53,779 bases of DNA from assembly GCA_029100545.1 (NCBI GenBank), contig JAQXPH010000008.1:1-53779 (forward strand), given 5' to 3'. Shown here one piece after another: positions 17,040 through 26,657 of the stretch (position 1 is the first letter of the stretch; the number at the start of each line of letters is the position of its first letter). The notes under the pieces were generated by a model. The model saw only the letters and a program-made list of their open reading frames with translations. It was not told the DNA's origin and ran no database searches. The DNA is from a bacterium. Its GTDB lineage: Bacteria > Bacillota_I > Bacilli_A > RF39 > UBA660. A program made the translations under genes and the position numbers.

Positions 17040-19451
17040 TTATTTAACAACAATGTTAACAATTTTTTTAGAAATTACTATTACTTTAATAATTTCTTTG
17101 CCTTCTGTAAATTTTTGAACATTTTCTATTTCAAATGCATTTTTTTTCATTTCTTCATCACTAATATCTGAATTAACTTCTATCTTACCACGAATTTTTC
17201 CATTTACTTGAACTACAACAGTAATAATTTCATCCTTAATTTTATCTTCATCATATTTTGGCCAAGAATACGTAATAATTGGTTTATTACCAATATTTTC
17301 ATTTAATTCTTCAGTAATATGTGGAGCTATTGGATTTAATAAGGTTAATAATAATGTATAATCCTTTTTACTAATTGATGGCAAATCACTGTAAGCATTA
17401 GTTAAAATCATTAAGTTTGATACAACCGTGTTATATCCCATATTATCCAAATCATATGTTACTTTCTTTATAGTTTGATTTTGAATTTTTTCAAGTGATG
17501 GAGTAAAATCATTAACTTCATTTAATTTATCTTTTAACTTAATCACTTTATCAAGAAATCTTTTACATCCTTTTAATGAATCAGTATTCCATGGAACATC
17601 TTGTTCATAATCACCCATAAACATTTCATACAATCTTAAAGTATCTGCACCATACTCATTAACGATATCGTCTGGGTTAATTACATTACCTTTACTTTTA
17701 CTCATTTTTTCGTTATTTGCACCAAGTACCATGCCATGTGATACCCTTGTATAAATCATTTCTTTATTAGGAACAAGTCCTATATTATATAAAAACTGTA
17801 CCCAAAATCTAGCATAAAGTAAATGCCTTGCAGTATGTTCCATACCACCATTATACCAATCAACTTTATTCCAGTATTTCATCGCTTCCATTGAAGCAAA
17901 CTCATGACTATTATGAGGATCCATAAATCTTAAGAAATACCAACTTGATCCGGCCCAGTTTGGCATAGTATCAGTTTCTCTTTTAGCATCATGACCACAT
18001 TTAGGACATTTACAATTTACCCAATCAGTAATTTTAGCAAGAGGACTTTCACCATCATCAGTTGGTTCATAATTAGCAACATCTGGTAAAAGAAGAGGCA
18101 AATCGCTTTCATTAAGAGGAACCCAACCACAAACAGGACAATTAACCATTGGAATTGGCTCACCCCAAAATCTTTGTCTTGAGAAAATCCAATCACGCAT
18201 TTTATAATTTGTTACTACTTTTGCTACACCAAGTTTAACTAGTTTATCAGTAATTTTTTCTTTAGCTTCTTCCACAGTTAAACCAGTAAATTCCTCACTA
18301 TTTATAAGCTTACATCCCTTATTTAAATATTCATTTTTTTCAAATGCAGCATCCTTAGTATCTTTTCCATCGATAACTTGAATCATTTCAAGATTATGAA
18401 TGGCTGCATATTCAAAGTCTCTTTGATCATGACTTGGAACAGCCATTACAGCACCAGTACCATAACTACCTAATACAAAATCACCAACAAAGATTGGGAC
18501 TTTTTTACCATTAACAGGATTAATAGCTTCAATACCTTCAAGTTTACAACCAGTTTTGCCTTTATTAAGTTCAGTTCTATCCATATTAGATTTTTTTTGA
18601 GTTTCCAATATATATTTATTTACTTCTTCTTTATTTTTAATGCGCGGCATTAATGTATTAATAAGTTTGCCATCAGGTGCAATAACAAAAAATGTTACTC
18701 CATAAATTGTTTCAATACAGGTTGTAAAAATAGAAAAATTACCTCCGCCAACAATATTAACTTTAACTTCAACGCCTTCACTTTTACCAATCCAGTTTAT
18801 TTGACCAAGTTTTACTTTATCGGCAAAGTTAGTTTCATCAAGTCCTTTTAATAAATCTTCAGAATATTTACTCATTCTAAGCATCCATTGGCTTTTTTCT
18901 TTCTGAATAACTGTATTACCACATCTTTCACAAACTCCACCTGCAGAATCTTCATTAGATAGAACAGTTTTACAATTAGGACACCAATTAACATTTACCT
19001 TGGCTTTATATGCCATATCATGTTCATAAAACTTTAAAAATTGCCATTGAGTCCATTTATAATATTCTGGATCTGTTGTTGAAAATTCTCTATCCCAATC
19101 AAATGAAAATCCTAATGTTTTCATTTGTCTTTTAAAAGTAGAAATATTTTCTTTTACAGCATCTTTAGGATGGATATGATTTTTAATTGCATATTGTTCA
19201 GCTGGAGCACCAAATGCATCCCAACCCATTGGATACAAAACATTATAACCTTGCATTCTTTTCATTCTAGCTTTTGCATCTTGAGCAGTATAACTTCTTA
19301 CATGGCCAACATGAAGTCCTGCACCAGATGGATAAGGAAACTCTACCAAAATATAATAAGGCTTTTTACTACTTCCTGTAATTGCCTCAAAACATTTACT
19401 TTCTTCCCAATATTTTTGCCATTTTACCTCAATATTTTTAAAACTACTCAT
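17040..19451 (-). CDS. leuS: leucyl-tRNA synthetase
   Basis: 803 aa, the normal bacterial LeuRS length. It has class Ia landmarks: PYPSGAGLHVGHVR (HIGH box), NNEKMSKSKGNVINPDD (KMSKS), an editing domain with the TGAVMAVPSHDQRD segment, zinc-type Cys clusters, and a C-terminal domain ending in VVVQVNGKIRGKIEV. It charges tRNA-Leu. Its start lies 8 nt inside the preceding small membrane gene, and that pair is preceded by a T-box, so leuS is controlled by tRNA-Leu charging. Confidence 0.97.
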   Translation of the reverse strand: MSSFKNIEVKWQKYWEESKCFEAITGSSKKPYYILVEFPYPSGAGLHVGHVRSYTAQDAKARMKRMQGYNVLYPMGWDAFGAPAEQYAIKNHIHPKDAVKENISTFKRQMKTLGFSFDWDREFSTTDPEYYKWTQWQFLKFYEHDMAYKAKVNVNWCPNCKTVLSNEDSAGGVCERCGNTVIQKEKSQWMLRMSKYSEDLLKGLDETNFADKVKLGQINWIGKSEGVEVKVNIVGGGNFSIFTTCIETIYGVTFFVIAPDGKLINTLMPRIKNKEEVNKYILETQKKSNMDRTELNKGKTGCKLEGIEAINPVNGKKVPIFVGDFVLGSYGTGAVMAVPSHDQRDFEYAAIHNLEMIQVIDGKDTKDAAFEKNEYLNKGCKLINSEEFTGLTVEEAKEKITDKLVKLGVAKVVTNYKMRDWIFSRQRFWGEPIPMVNCPVCGWVPLNESDLPLLLPDVANYEPTDDGESPLAKITDWVNCKCPKCGHDAKRETDTMPNWAGSSWYFLRFMDPHNSHEFASMEAMKYWNKVDWYNGGMEHTARHLLYARFWVQFLYNIGLVPNKEMIYTRVSHGMVLGANNEKMSKSKGNVINPDDIVNEYGADTLRLYEMFMGDYEQDVPWNTDSLKGCKRFLDKVIKLKDKLNEVNDFTPSLEKIQNQTIKKVTYDLDNMGYNTVVSNLMILTNAYSDLPSISKKDYTLLLTLLNPIAPHITEELNENIGNKPIITYSWPKYDEDKIKDEIITVVVQVNGKIRGKIEVNSDISDEEMKKNAFEIENVQKFTEGKEIIKVIVISKKIVNIVVK

Positions 19452-19821
19452 AATATCCTTCTTTCTTTTTTAAATATCTTCCCAATAGTTCATATATTGC
19501 ATAAATAAGTGCAAATAAAAGTGCAAAACCTATAAATAATTGAACTATAAAAGGAACCTCTATTAATGAAATTATCATAAATACTAATGTTATTATAAAT
19601 GAATCTAAAATACTATATATAAATAACAATTTTTTTGTTAATAACTTTTCTTTTTTTAGTTTAAATTTATTCATTAAATATTTTACAGAAAAAATATACT
19701 TATCTTTATTCTTTCTATTTTTTTTATTTTTTAACATTTGAGATGCTTTAAATAAATTATAAAAATAAAATAATATTATTAATAAACAAAAAATAATTAA
19801 ACATAACTTATATATATTCAT
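19444..19821 (-). CDS. membrane protein encoded between T-box and leuS
   Basis: 125 aa from MNIYKLCLIIF; the ATG four codons earlier overlaps the GGAGG ribosome site and is rejected. It has one hydrophobic helix at the N-terminus, a Lys-rich cytoplasmic linker (KNKKNRKNKDKYIFS), then two helices (about 70-90 and 94-112), and a charged C-terminus. No family was recognised. The T-box reads into it first; it overlaps leuS by 8 nt. Its presence inside a Leu-responsive operon is unusual and may simply be transcriptional piggy-backing. Confidence 0.6.
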   Translation of the reverse strand: MNIYKLCLIIFCLLIILFYFYNLFKASQMLKNKKNRKNKDKYIFSVKYLMNKFKLKKEKLLTKKLLFIYSILDSFIITLVFMIISLIEVPFIVQLFIGFALLFALIYAIYELLGRYLKKKEGYYE

Positions 19822-19833
19822 ATAAACCTCCAT

Positions 19834-20019
19834 AAAAAAAGGTAGTAACCAAAGGGTGCATTTAGCACGGTACCACCTTTATATTTAACTTTTAATTGAT
19901 ATGGAAATTACCCCATTAGCATCCAAAAGCAAGTTCAATATATATTATTGTTAATTTCCATCAGCCATTAACTTTCTATAAATATATATATATATTTACT
20001 ACTCTTTTTTCCTTTGCTT
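19834..20019 (-). promoter_or_regulatory. T-box riboswitch (leucine)
   Basis: On the minus strand, the conserved T-box AAAGGTGGTACCGTG lies at 19866-19880. It is followed by a terminator whose stem pairs AAGGTGGTACC with GGTTACTACCTT and ends in T residues at 19834-19839. Upstream are an AGTAGTA block and the stretch TTGAACTTGCTTTTGGATG, where CTT after GAA would be a leucine specifier codon. That fits leuS. When uncharged tRNA-Leu pairs, the antiterminator forms and the downstream genes are expressed. The specifier reading is inference; the T-box itself is clear. Confidence 0.88.
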
Positions 20020-20025
20020 AGAAAT

Positions 20026-20054
20026 ATTATACATTAAACATATTTAAATTTCAA
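20026..20054 (-). promoter_or_regulatory. sigma-A-type promoter of the leuS T-box operon
   Basis: TTGAAA (20054-20049) and TATAAT (20031-20026) on the minus strand are separated by 17 bp. The -35 overlaps the last codons of the upstream GH31 gene, so leuS is transcribed independently. Confidence 0.7.
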
Positions 20055-22464
20055 TTAAATAATCATATAATTTCATAAACATTCGAATAAATTTTGGCTC
20101 AAGACCATTTTTACGCATTTTTTTAATAGCAATTCTTTTCTTTTTAATATCCATATTACTAAATACTATTTTATATAGTTGCTCTTTTAATTTAGTTTTA
20201 ATTTTTAAATCTGAAATAATTGAATTTATATCTTCATTTATTATACGTTCAGCATCAATTTCAATATCTTTACCACTACAATTAATAGTTAATTGTTTTG
20301 TTGTATCAACTCCTAAAACTCTAACAATAAAGTTTTCATCTTTAACTTCACATTTTATATTAGTTTCATCTATTCTTTCACCATTAATAAATGCTTCCAC
20401 TTTATCGGCTTCTTTAGTATTTCTAAAAATAATATTGTAGTCTCTTGTTGAAGGTATAATAGCAGTTTTTCCCTCAAGAGGATGAATTATTAAGGTATAA
20501 TTGTTTTGCATGTAATTATAATCTATAGCAGTCAAGATATAATAACCTTGTTCATATAATCTTGTAATACCGTCATCTTCATACAAATTATATGTATTAC
20601 TTTGACCAGGGAAAACATGTATATCAAGTTTTTCAGGATTACCTGTAAAATTATAATTAGTAGTAATATTTGCCATTGGTATAATTGAACCAGCTTTAGC
20701 AAAAACAGGATAATCTTCATCTTTAAAAAATGTTATATATCTTTTATCTCCCATAAATTTTTTACCAGTTTTAAAATCATACCATATTCCTTTTGGTAAA
20801 AATGTTCTTTGAATAGTTCTATTCATAACCAAGTCCTTTGGTTTTGTTATAGGGCTTACAAATAACTCACTACCAAAATAATATTCATTGCGATATTCAG
20901 GTTCATCATAAAGTTCAGGATAATTATAATAAAGTGGTTGAACAACCGGCATTCCTTTAATTGCATAATAATAATTTTCAGTATAGAAATATGGAATTAA
21001 TTTATGTCTTAATTGAGTATAATATTTTACAATATTATAAGTTTTGAAATCCCAAAGCCAAGGCTCTCTTTTATAATATATTCCTCTTTTAGCACTAAAC
21101 CTAAATATAGGACTAAATGTACCTAATTGTACATAACGCATATATAATTCTGCATCTTCAATACCATCTTTAAAACCACCAATATCATGACTCCACCAAG
21201 ATATACCAATATTACTAGATGTAGAATTAAAAAATGGTAAATATCTTAAAGTAGACCAACTTACAATAGTTTGACCAGAGTACAATACACCATTACGATG
21301 TGCTGCTATTCCTGTATTTCTTGTTAATAGCATAGGCCTTTTATACTCACTTTGTTTAAAATCAGTTATATGATAATAATTAAGCGCGCGAAGTGATTTA
21401 ATATCTTTTTTATAATCTAACCAAAAGAAATCAACATCACATTTTGTAAGTGGATTAATAAGTTTTTCAAAATACAAAATAATAAACATTTTATCAAACG
21501 CTAAAAATGGTATAGTTTCATTATTTTTATAATTAAGTTCATCAGCAAATTCTTTATATGCATCTTCTTCTTTTCTTATTCCCTCAGTTGGATCAAGTTC
21601 AAGTCCAAGTCTTACACCTCTTTCATGTAAGTAATTTGTAAGTTCATTTGGGGAAGGAATCAATTCTTTATTAAATGAAAATCCTGTTTTATTAATTAAA
21701 ATATTATCTTTATCTTTTATATGCCAAAACTCATTTAAAAGTAATACAGAAATTGGAATTTCGTTATTATTAAAAGATGTTAGTAAAGCTTTAATATTAT
21801 CCATAGAATAAATAATATCTCTACTCCACCAAATACCAAAAGCATATCTAGGTAGTAATGTTGGAAAACCTGTTAATGTAAAATAATCCTTTAAACATAG
21901 TCCAAAATCTCTTTTATACATAAATAGATACAAATCAAGATTATTATCTGTATTTTTGCTTAAAATACCAAGTTCGTTAGTTATTAAAGAATCAGAGTCA
22001 TCTATAACAGCAAAACCATCAGTAGAATATAAACCTTTATCAAGTTTTATTGGTCCACCTTTATAATCATCTAAACTAAATCTAGAACCAAGAAAATTTC
22101 TTGCTTCAGGATGACCATAATACCATATTTTATCAGTATTAAGTAACTTTACCTTTAAATTTGTATCTGGTGCAAATGATGGTCCTTTAAATGGTTTATT
22201 TTTCATATATTGAAGTGAAAAATATTTTGTAGTAATAACCATATATTTATCATCTTCTTCTATAGTATAGCTAGGCACATCAAAATTACGATTTTGAACT
22301 AAATCAGTTAGTTTATCATTAAAACTACCTGTTACTGAATATTCAAGTCTAACAAGTCTTTCACTTAAAACTGTAATTCGATAAAAATCACCTTTATGAA
22401 TAGCTGTTACTTGTGATAAACCAAGTTTTTCATTAACTTCAAAATGTTTGCCAAAACTAGCCAT
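20044..22464 (-). CDS. GH31 alpha-glycosidase-like protein
   Basis: 806 aa from MASFGKHFEV, chosen because GGTAGGG lies upstream of this ATG and a TTG two codons earlier is weaker. It has the family 31 layout: N-terminal beta domain, TIM barrel with DFFWLDYKKD (nucleophile Asp near residue 352) and SWWSHDIGGF, and C-terminal beta domains. No signal peptide, so it is cytoplasmic, probably acting on imported oligosaccharides. In the segment where GH31 enzymes carry the acid/base Asp in GDN or GDT, this protein reads YSGQTIVSW, so Gln replaces Asp; activity or mechanism may differ. It is monocistronic, divergent from the FemAB-like gene. Confidence 0.85.
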   Translation of the reverse strand: MASFGKHFEVNEKLGLSQVTAIHKGDFYRITVLSERLVRLEYSVTGSFNDKLTDLVQNRNFDVPSYTIEEDDKYMVITTKYFSLQYMKNKPFKGPSFAPDTNLKVKLLNTDKIWYYGHPEARNFLGSRFSLDDYKGGPIKLDKGLYSTDGFAVIDDSDSLITNELGILSKNTDNNLDLYLFMYKRDFGLCLKDYFTLTGFPTLLPRYAFGIWWSRDIIYSMDNIKALLTSFNNNEIPISVLLLNEFWHIKDKDNILINKTGFSFNKELIPSPNELTNYLHERGVRLGLELDPTEGIRKEEDAYKEFADELNYKNNETIPFLAFDKMFIILYFEKLINPLTKCDVDFFWLDYKKDIKSLRALNYYHITDFKQSEYKRPMLLTRNTGIAAHRNGVLYSGQTIVSWSTLRYLPFFNSTSSNIGISWWSHDIGGFKDGIEDAELYMRYVQLGTFSPIFRFSAKRGIYYKREPWLWDFKTYNIVKYYTQLRHKLIPYFYTENYYYAIKGMPVVQPLYYNYPELYDEPEYRNEYYFGSELFVSPITKPKDLVMNRTIQRTFLPKGIWYDFKTGKKFMGDKRYITFFKDEDYPVFAKAGSIIPMANITTNYNFTGNPEKLDIHVFPGQSNTYNLYEDDGITRLYEQGYYILTAIDYNYMQNNYTLIIHPLEGKTAIIPSTRDYNIIFRNTKEADKVEAFINGERIDETNIKCEVKDENFIVRVLGVDTTKQLTINCSGKDIEIDAERIINEDINSIISDLKIKTKLKEQLYKIVFSNMDIKKKRIAIKKMRKNGLEPKFIRMFMKLYDYLIEI

Positions 22465-22601
22465 AGACAACCCTACCTATCATAATTAATCTTATCATAA
22501 CTTTTGTTTTCATTCAATTACAATTTTAAAAAAATATATTTTTTTACTACTAAACATATATTAAAAACAAATTATTTGTTATAATATAGATGAGGTTCAA
22601 A

Positions 22602-23840
22602 ATGAAGATAATAAATAATTTAACAGAAAAACAATATAAAGATTTTTTTAACAAAAGTAAATATAATCATTTTTTACAATGTTATGCATGGGGAAAAGCT
22701 TCTATAGGTAAAGGATTAAAACCAGTATATTTAGGTTTAGTTGATGAGCAAAATAAAATTCATGCAGTATGCTTAGCATTTGAAAAAGAAAAGTTTAATT
22801 TAAAATACTATTATGCTCCTAGAGGACCAATAATCGATTTTGAAAATAAAGAGCTTTTAAAAGAGTTTTCAATTGCCTTAAAAAAATATCTAAAAGAAAA
22901 TAATGGAATATATTTTAAAATAGACCCAGGCATTATTTTACATATTTTAGATGAAAATGCAAATCCAATTAAAGATGAAATAAATAATGAATGGTTACAT
23001 GATTATTTAATAGATTTAGGATTTAAATTTAAGGGTTATACAAAATTATTTGAAGCAAATCAACCACGATTTACTTTTCGTATTGATACAAAAAGAGAAA
23101 TTGAAGAAATTGAAAAATCAATGAATAAAACATATCTTAAAACAATAAAAAGAAGTTATAATTATGATTTAGAAATAAATGATTACTTTGATGCTGATAT
23201 TTTTTATAAATTAATGAAGGATATTGCAAATAAAGATAATTTTAATGGCTTCCCAAAAGAGTTTTATGATAATTTTAATAAAGAGTTTACAAAAGATAAA
23301 AATGTTAAATATGTAACAATTAAAATATATCCAGATAAAATACTTAAAAAAACTGAAGATGAACTTAAAAATATTGAAGAAAAACTTAATAATGGATTAA
23401 TTCCAGATAAGAAAAAAATTGACACTGAAAATATAATTAAAAGGCTTCAAAAAGATATTGAAGTTTTTAGCCCTTATAAAAATAAATATCCAGAAGGTTT
23501 AATTTCATTAATTTTAATTTGTCCTATTATAAATAATAAAATGTGGACTTTATATATTGGCAATAATAGTCTAGCTACATATACTTTTGCAGTTAATAGA
23601 GCTTATTATGAAGCAATTAAAATTGCACATAATAATAATTGTGATTTTATTGATTTGTTTGGAACAAGTGGGGATCCCAATACAAATGTAAAAAATTATG
23701 CAGGAATTCACGAATATAAAAGAAAAATGGGAGGAACTTATATAGAGTTTATAGGCGAATATGATTTAGTTGAAAAACCGATAATAAATAAAATATTACC
23801 TCTATTTATTAAAATTTATAGGAAATTTAAAAAAATGTAA
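22602..23840 (+). CDS. FemAB-type peptidyltransferase
   Basis: 412 aa from MKIINNLTEKQYKDFF; GATGAGG supports this start over an ATG four codons upstream. FemX/FemA traits: QCYAWGKAS near the N-terminus, YYAPRGPIIDF, ARTFRIDTKREIE-type region (FTFRIDTKREIEEIE), a long coiled-coil insert (residues about 235-300), and the closing GNNSLATYTFAVNRAYYEAI, FGTSGDPN and YKRKMGGTYIEF. Such proteins add amino acids from aminoacyl-tRNA to the lipid II cross-bridge. A terminator follows directly. Confidence 0.85.
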   Translation: MKIINNLTEKQYKDFFNKSKYNHFLQCYAWGKASIGKGLKPVYLGLVDEQNKIHAVCLAFEKEKFNLKYYYAPRGPIIDFENKELLKEFSIALKKYLKENNGIYFKIDPGIILHILDENANPIKDEINNEWLHDYLIDLGFKFKGYTKLFEANQPRFTFRIDTKREIEEIEKSMNKTYLKTIKRSYNYDLEINDYFDADIFYKLMKDIANKDNFNGFPKEFYDNFNKEFTKDKNVKYVTIKIYPDKILKKTEDELKNIEEKLNNGLIPDKKKIDTENIIKRLQKDIEVFSPYKNKYPEGLISLILICPIINNKMWTLYIGNNSLATYTFAVNRAYYEAIKIAHNNNCDFIDLFGTSGDPNTNVKNYAGIHEYKRKMGGTYIEFIGEYDLVEKPIINKILPLFIKIYRKFKKM

Positions 23841-23842
23841 TT

Positions 23843-23868
23843 AAGTTGAAAAAAATTCAACTTTTTTT
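23843..23868 (+). terminator. Rho-independent terminator
   Basis: AAGTTGAA and TTCAACTT form an 8-bp stem around AAAAA followed by seven T, ending the FemAB-type gene. Confidence 0.8.
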
Positions 23869-23914
23869 ATTTTATTACAATAAAAAAGATGATAAAAATC
23901 ATCTTTAATATATT

Positions 23915-24907
23915 TTAAAGCCATACACCATATGTAATTGCAATCATTGCAAAAATTAGTCCTATAGTCCAAAACAATTTAACAATATCATTTTCTTCCC
24001 ATTTAAGCTCTTCAAAATGATGATGAAGTGGAGCTTTTAAAAATATTTTTTTATTAAATTTTCTTATGGCAATAATTTGGATAAGAGAAGTAATTGCCTC
24101 GATGATAAATACACCACCTATTAAAAATAGTGATAACTCATGTCTTGTTAAAATTGCAATAGTAGCTAAGCTTCCTCCTAAAGCAAGCGAACCTAAATCC
24201 CCCATAAATATTTTAGCGGGATGAGAATTAAACATTAAAAATCCTATTAATGCTCCAACAAGAATAAAGGAAAATATTGCAATTTCTTGATAACCTTCAA
24301 GCCAGCCACAATTCCAAGCAATAATACCAAAAGCAAGAAAGGCAATAACGGAAAGTCCCCCAGCAAGTCCATCAAGACCGTCAGTTATATTTACTGCATT
24401 AGTCATACCTACTAAAAATAAAAAAATAAATAATCCAAATGTCCAACCAAGTGGAATGTTTATATTTAATAATGAAAATCTTAGTGTAGTACTTCCTCCA
24501 CCTCTCATAAAAAGGTAAAAGAATACTAAAGCTATAAACATTTGACATAAAAATTTTGTTACAAGTGATAGCCCATCATTTTGATGATTTTTAATTTTTA
24601 AAAAATCGTCAAGAAAACCTAAAAATGCATAGGATAAAAAAACAAATAACAAAATTAATAAATTGTAACTTATTGAGATACTTTTTGTAATATATAAATA
24701 TATTAATCCTAGTATAACTGGAACTATAAATATTATTCCCCCCATTGTAGGAGTACCCTCTTTTTTCAAATGTCTTTTAGAAATGTCTTTACATACATAC
24801 TGACCAATATGCAGTTTTCTAAAAAATGGAATTATAATAAGACCACAAATTATTGCGCATATAAAACCAAGCATTAATGCCATTGCAGCTTTTGCTAAAA
24901 TTAACAT
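23915..24907 (-). CDS. mraY: phospho-N-acetylmuramoyl-pentapeptide transferase MraY
   Basis: 330 aa with about ten TM helices. It contains RHLKKEGTPTMGGI, FLDDFLKI, NITDGLDGLAGGLS, the FMGDLGSLALGG box and the HHH motif (APLHHHFEELKWEE). MraY transfers phospho-MurNAc-pentapeptide to undecaprenyl phosphate to make lipid I. It is normally in a mur/dcw cluster; here it stands beside a Mur-ligase-like gene transcribed divergently and no other dcw gene is adjacent. Start preceded by GGAGGCATGA. Confidence 0.96.
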   Translation of the reverse strand: MLILAKAAMALMLGFICAIICGLIIIPFFRKLHIGQYVCKDISKRHLKKEGTPTMGGIIFIVPVILGLIYLYITKSISISYNLLILLFVFLSYAFLGFLDDFLKIKNHQNDGLSLVTKFLCQMFIALVFFYLFMRGGGSTTLRFSLLNINIPLGWTFGLFIFLFLVGMTNAVNITDGLDGLAGGLSVIAFLAFGIIAWNCGWLEGYQEIAIFSFILVGALIGFLMFNSHPAKIFMGDLGSLALGGSLATIAILTRHELSLFLIGGVFIIEAITSLIQIIAIRKFNKKIFLKAPLHHHFEELKWEENDIVKLFWTIGLIFAMIAITYGVWL

Positions 24908-25025
24908 AAATCATGCCTCCATTAAACATATTATACCTTAATTTTAAATAAAGATTATTATTTTTTTTATTATTTTACACATTGTTTTCATTTTAAAGAA
25001 TATTTTTTAATAATGGAGGTATTTT

Positions 25026-25823
25026 ATGAAATATTATTCAAATATAAATGATGTAAAAAAAGGTAGTACCTTTGTGTTAACTAATAAAAACTATAATCTT
25101 ATTCAAAAAGCATTAAAAAAAGAAGCAAAAGTAATATGTGATATAAATATTAATAATAAAAATGTAAAAAAAGTAAATAATCCCTTAAAATTTTTAAACA
25201 ATAAATTAATAAAAGAAAATAAAAAATTATGCAAATATACAAATATTATACTTTTATTAGGCTATAAATATAAAAATGAAGTAGCTGATTTAACTTATAA
25301 ATATCTAATAAACAAAAAAGAAAAAGTAATTCTTTTAAAAAATAATTCATACTATATAAATAAAAAATTATATAAATTAAATTATATAACTTCTATTGAA
25401 ACAATTAATAAATTACTAAATATTGCCAAAGAAAAAAACATAACTTATTTTATAATTGCGATAAATAATACAAGTATTAAAAATGATTATTTAAAAAATT
25501 TATCATATCGCTTATTAATTTTAACTGATTTTATAGGTAATGACTATAAATTTATAGAAAAAGAAATAAAAAAAGTAAATGATTTATTTATTATAAATTA
25601 CGATGTAAATATAAGTAGATATATTAATTTTAAAAATAAAAAAACAATTACTATTGGAGAAAAAGGATTAATTAGTTTAGATTTAGAAAATAATTGTTTT
25701 GAATATGAATATAATATCTATAAAATTAAAAATAATTCCCATAATGTATATAGTTATATTTTTAGTTATACAATTTTAACTTATCTTGGTTTTGATATAT
25801 ATGATGTTTTAAAAAAATGCTAA
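25026..25823 (+). CDS. Mur-ligase-like protein lacking the P-loop
   Basis: 265 aa, Lys/Asn/Ile-rich, preceded by GGAGG. Several positions resemble MurE/MurT: a middle segment (CKYTNIILLLGYKYKNEVADL) stands where a Mur ligase has its GxxGKTTT nucleotide loop, the RLLILTDFIGNDY region stands where the family has R..ilTNl..DH.d, and the end (IGEKGLISLDL) resembles the beta-rich turn of the central domain. No Walker Lys/Thr and no C-terminal domain, so it is probably not an active ligase. A degenerate paralogue or an assembly partner near mraY is plausible; weak evidence. Confidence 0.4.
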   Translation: MKYYSNINDVKKGSTFVLTNKNYNLIQKALKKEAKVICDININNKNVKKVNNPLKFLNNKLIKENKKLCKYTNIILLLGYKYKNEVADLTYKYLINKKEKVILLKNNSYYINKKLYKLNYITSIETINKLLNIAKEKNITYFIIAINNTSIKNDYLKNLSYRLLILTDFIGNDYKFIEKEIKKVNDLFIINYDVNISRYINFKNKKTITIGEKGLISLDLENNCFEYEYNIYKIKNNSHNVYSYIFSYTILTYLGFDIYDVLKKC

Positions 25824-25846
25824 TTATTATTTATTAGCATTTTTTA
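25811..25846. terminator. bidirectional terminator
   Basis: AAAAAAATGCTAA and TTAGCATTTTTT form a symmetric hairpin between the convergent Mur-ligase-like and PlsC genes, overlapping both stop regions. Confidence 0.75.
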
Positions 25847-26657
25847 TAAAAGAATTTATTTCTTCATATATTAAAATATTTTTTTCTGTTAAATCATCTG
25901 TTAAGCCAACATTTACTGGTTTTAAAAAAGTAATTTTTAAATTATTTTTAGAAAATCTATAATGTCCAGTTATAGCATAAGGAACAATTGTAGCACCAGT
26001 TTTTTGTGCCATTGAAACAGTACCATATTTGAATGGTAATAATAAACTATTATCATATTCTTTTTCAGTTATAATATTTTTAGTAACAAGTGTTTTTAAA
26101 TAATTATCAACATTATAAATGTTAGTTATAAATTCTTCCTTAGTAATTTTATTATTATTAAGTAAAGATAATAAAAGATCTGTTTGTGATACTCTTGTCA
26201 TATTCATTTTTATATTTTTTTTAAACTTTTTATATGAAATAGTATCTTTTACATAATCATAGATTTCATCTAATTTATCTTTTTTTGAAAACAATGAATT
26301 TCTAGTGCCTTCAGGATAAATTCCAATTGCATATCCTTCACGTAAAAAATCTATTGCTTCGTTTTTAGCATTATCATCATGTATTTCTCTATTAACTGGT
26401 ATGCAACCACATATTTTAAAAAACAATGAAAAAGGTCCATCAAAATATTCTTTTTTTGCTAAATAATGAAGCATTCTTTTGGTAGATAAAATTGGTAAAC
26501 ATTGATCAAATAAATGATTATGATTTCCACACAAAATTATTGGACCATCTTTTGGAATGTATTCTTTATTTACAATTTTAGGCCTATAGTAAAGCAAAAA
26601 TAATCCTCCTAAAAGATATTTATTTATAGTATAACCAATTTTACATTTCTCTTTCAT
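25827..26657 (-). CDS. PlsC-type 1-acylglycerol-3-phosphate acyltransferase with insert
   Basis: 276 aa. The NHNHLFDQ box (catalytic His and Asp), the PVNRE block, GIYPEGTRN and FKYGTVSMAQKTGATIVPYAI are PlsC motifs. Between the EGTRN block (residue 113) and LPFKYG (about 206) there is an insert of about 85 helical residues (KKFKKNIKMNMTRVSQTDLL and onwards) absent from ordinary PlsC enzymes. It overlaps the previous PlsC gene by 17 nt. Predicted role: acylation of lysophosphatidate or a related lipid. Confidence 0.85.
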   Translation of the reverse strand: MKEKCKIGYTINKYLLGGLFLLYYRPKIVNKEYIPKDGPIILCGNHNHLFDQCLPILSTKRMLHYLAKKEYFDGPFSLFFKICGCIPVNREIHDDNAKNEAIDFLREGYAIGIYPEGTRNSLFSKKDKLDEIYDYVKDTISYKKFKKNIKMNMTRVSQTDLLLSLLNNNKITKEEFITNIYNVDNYLKTLVTKNIITEKEYDNSLLLPFKYGTVSMAQKTGATIVPYAITGHYRFSKNNLKITFLKPVNVGLTDDLTEKNILIYEEINSFIKNANK

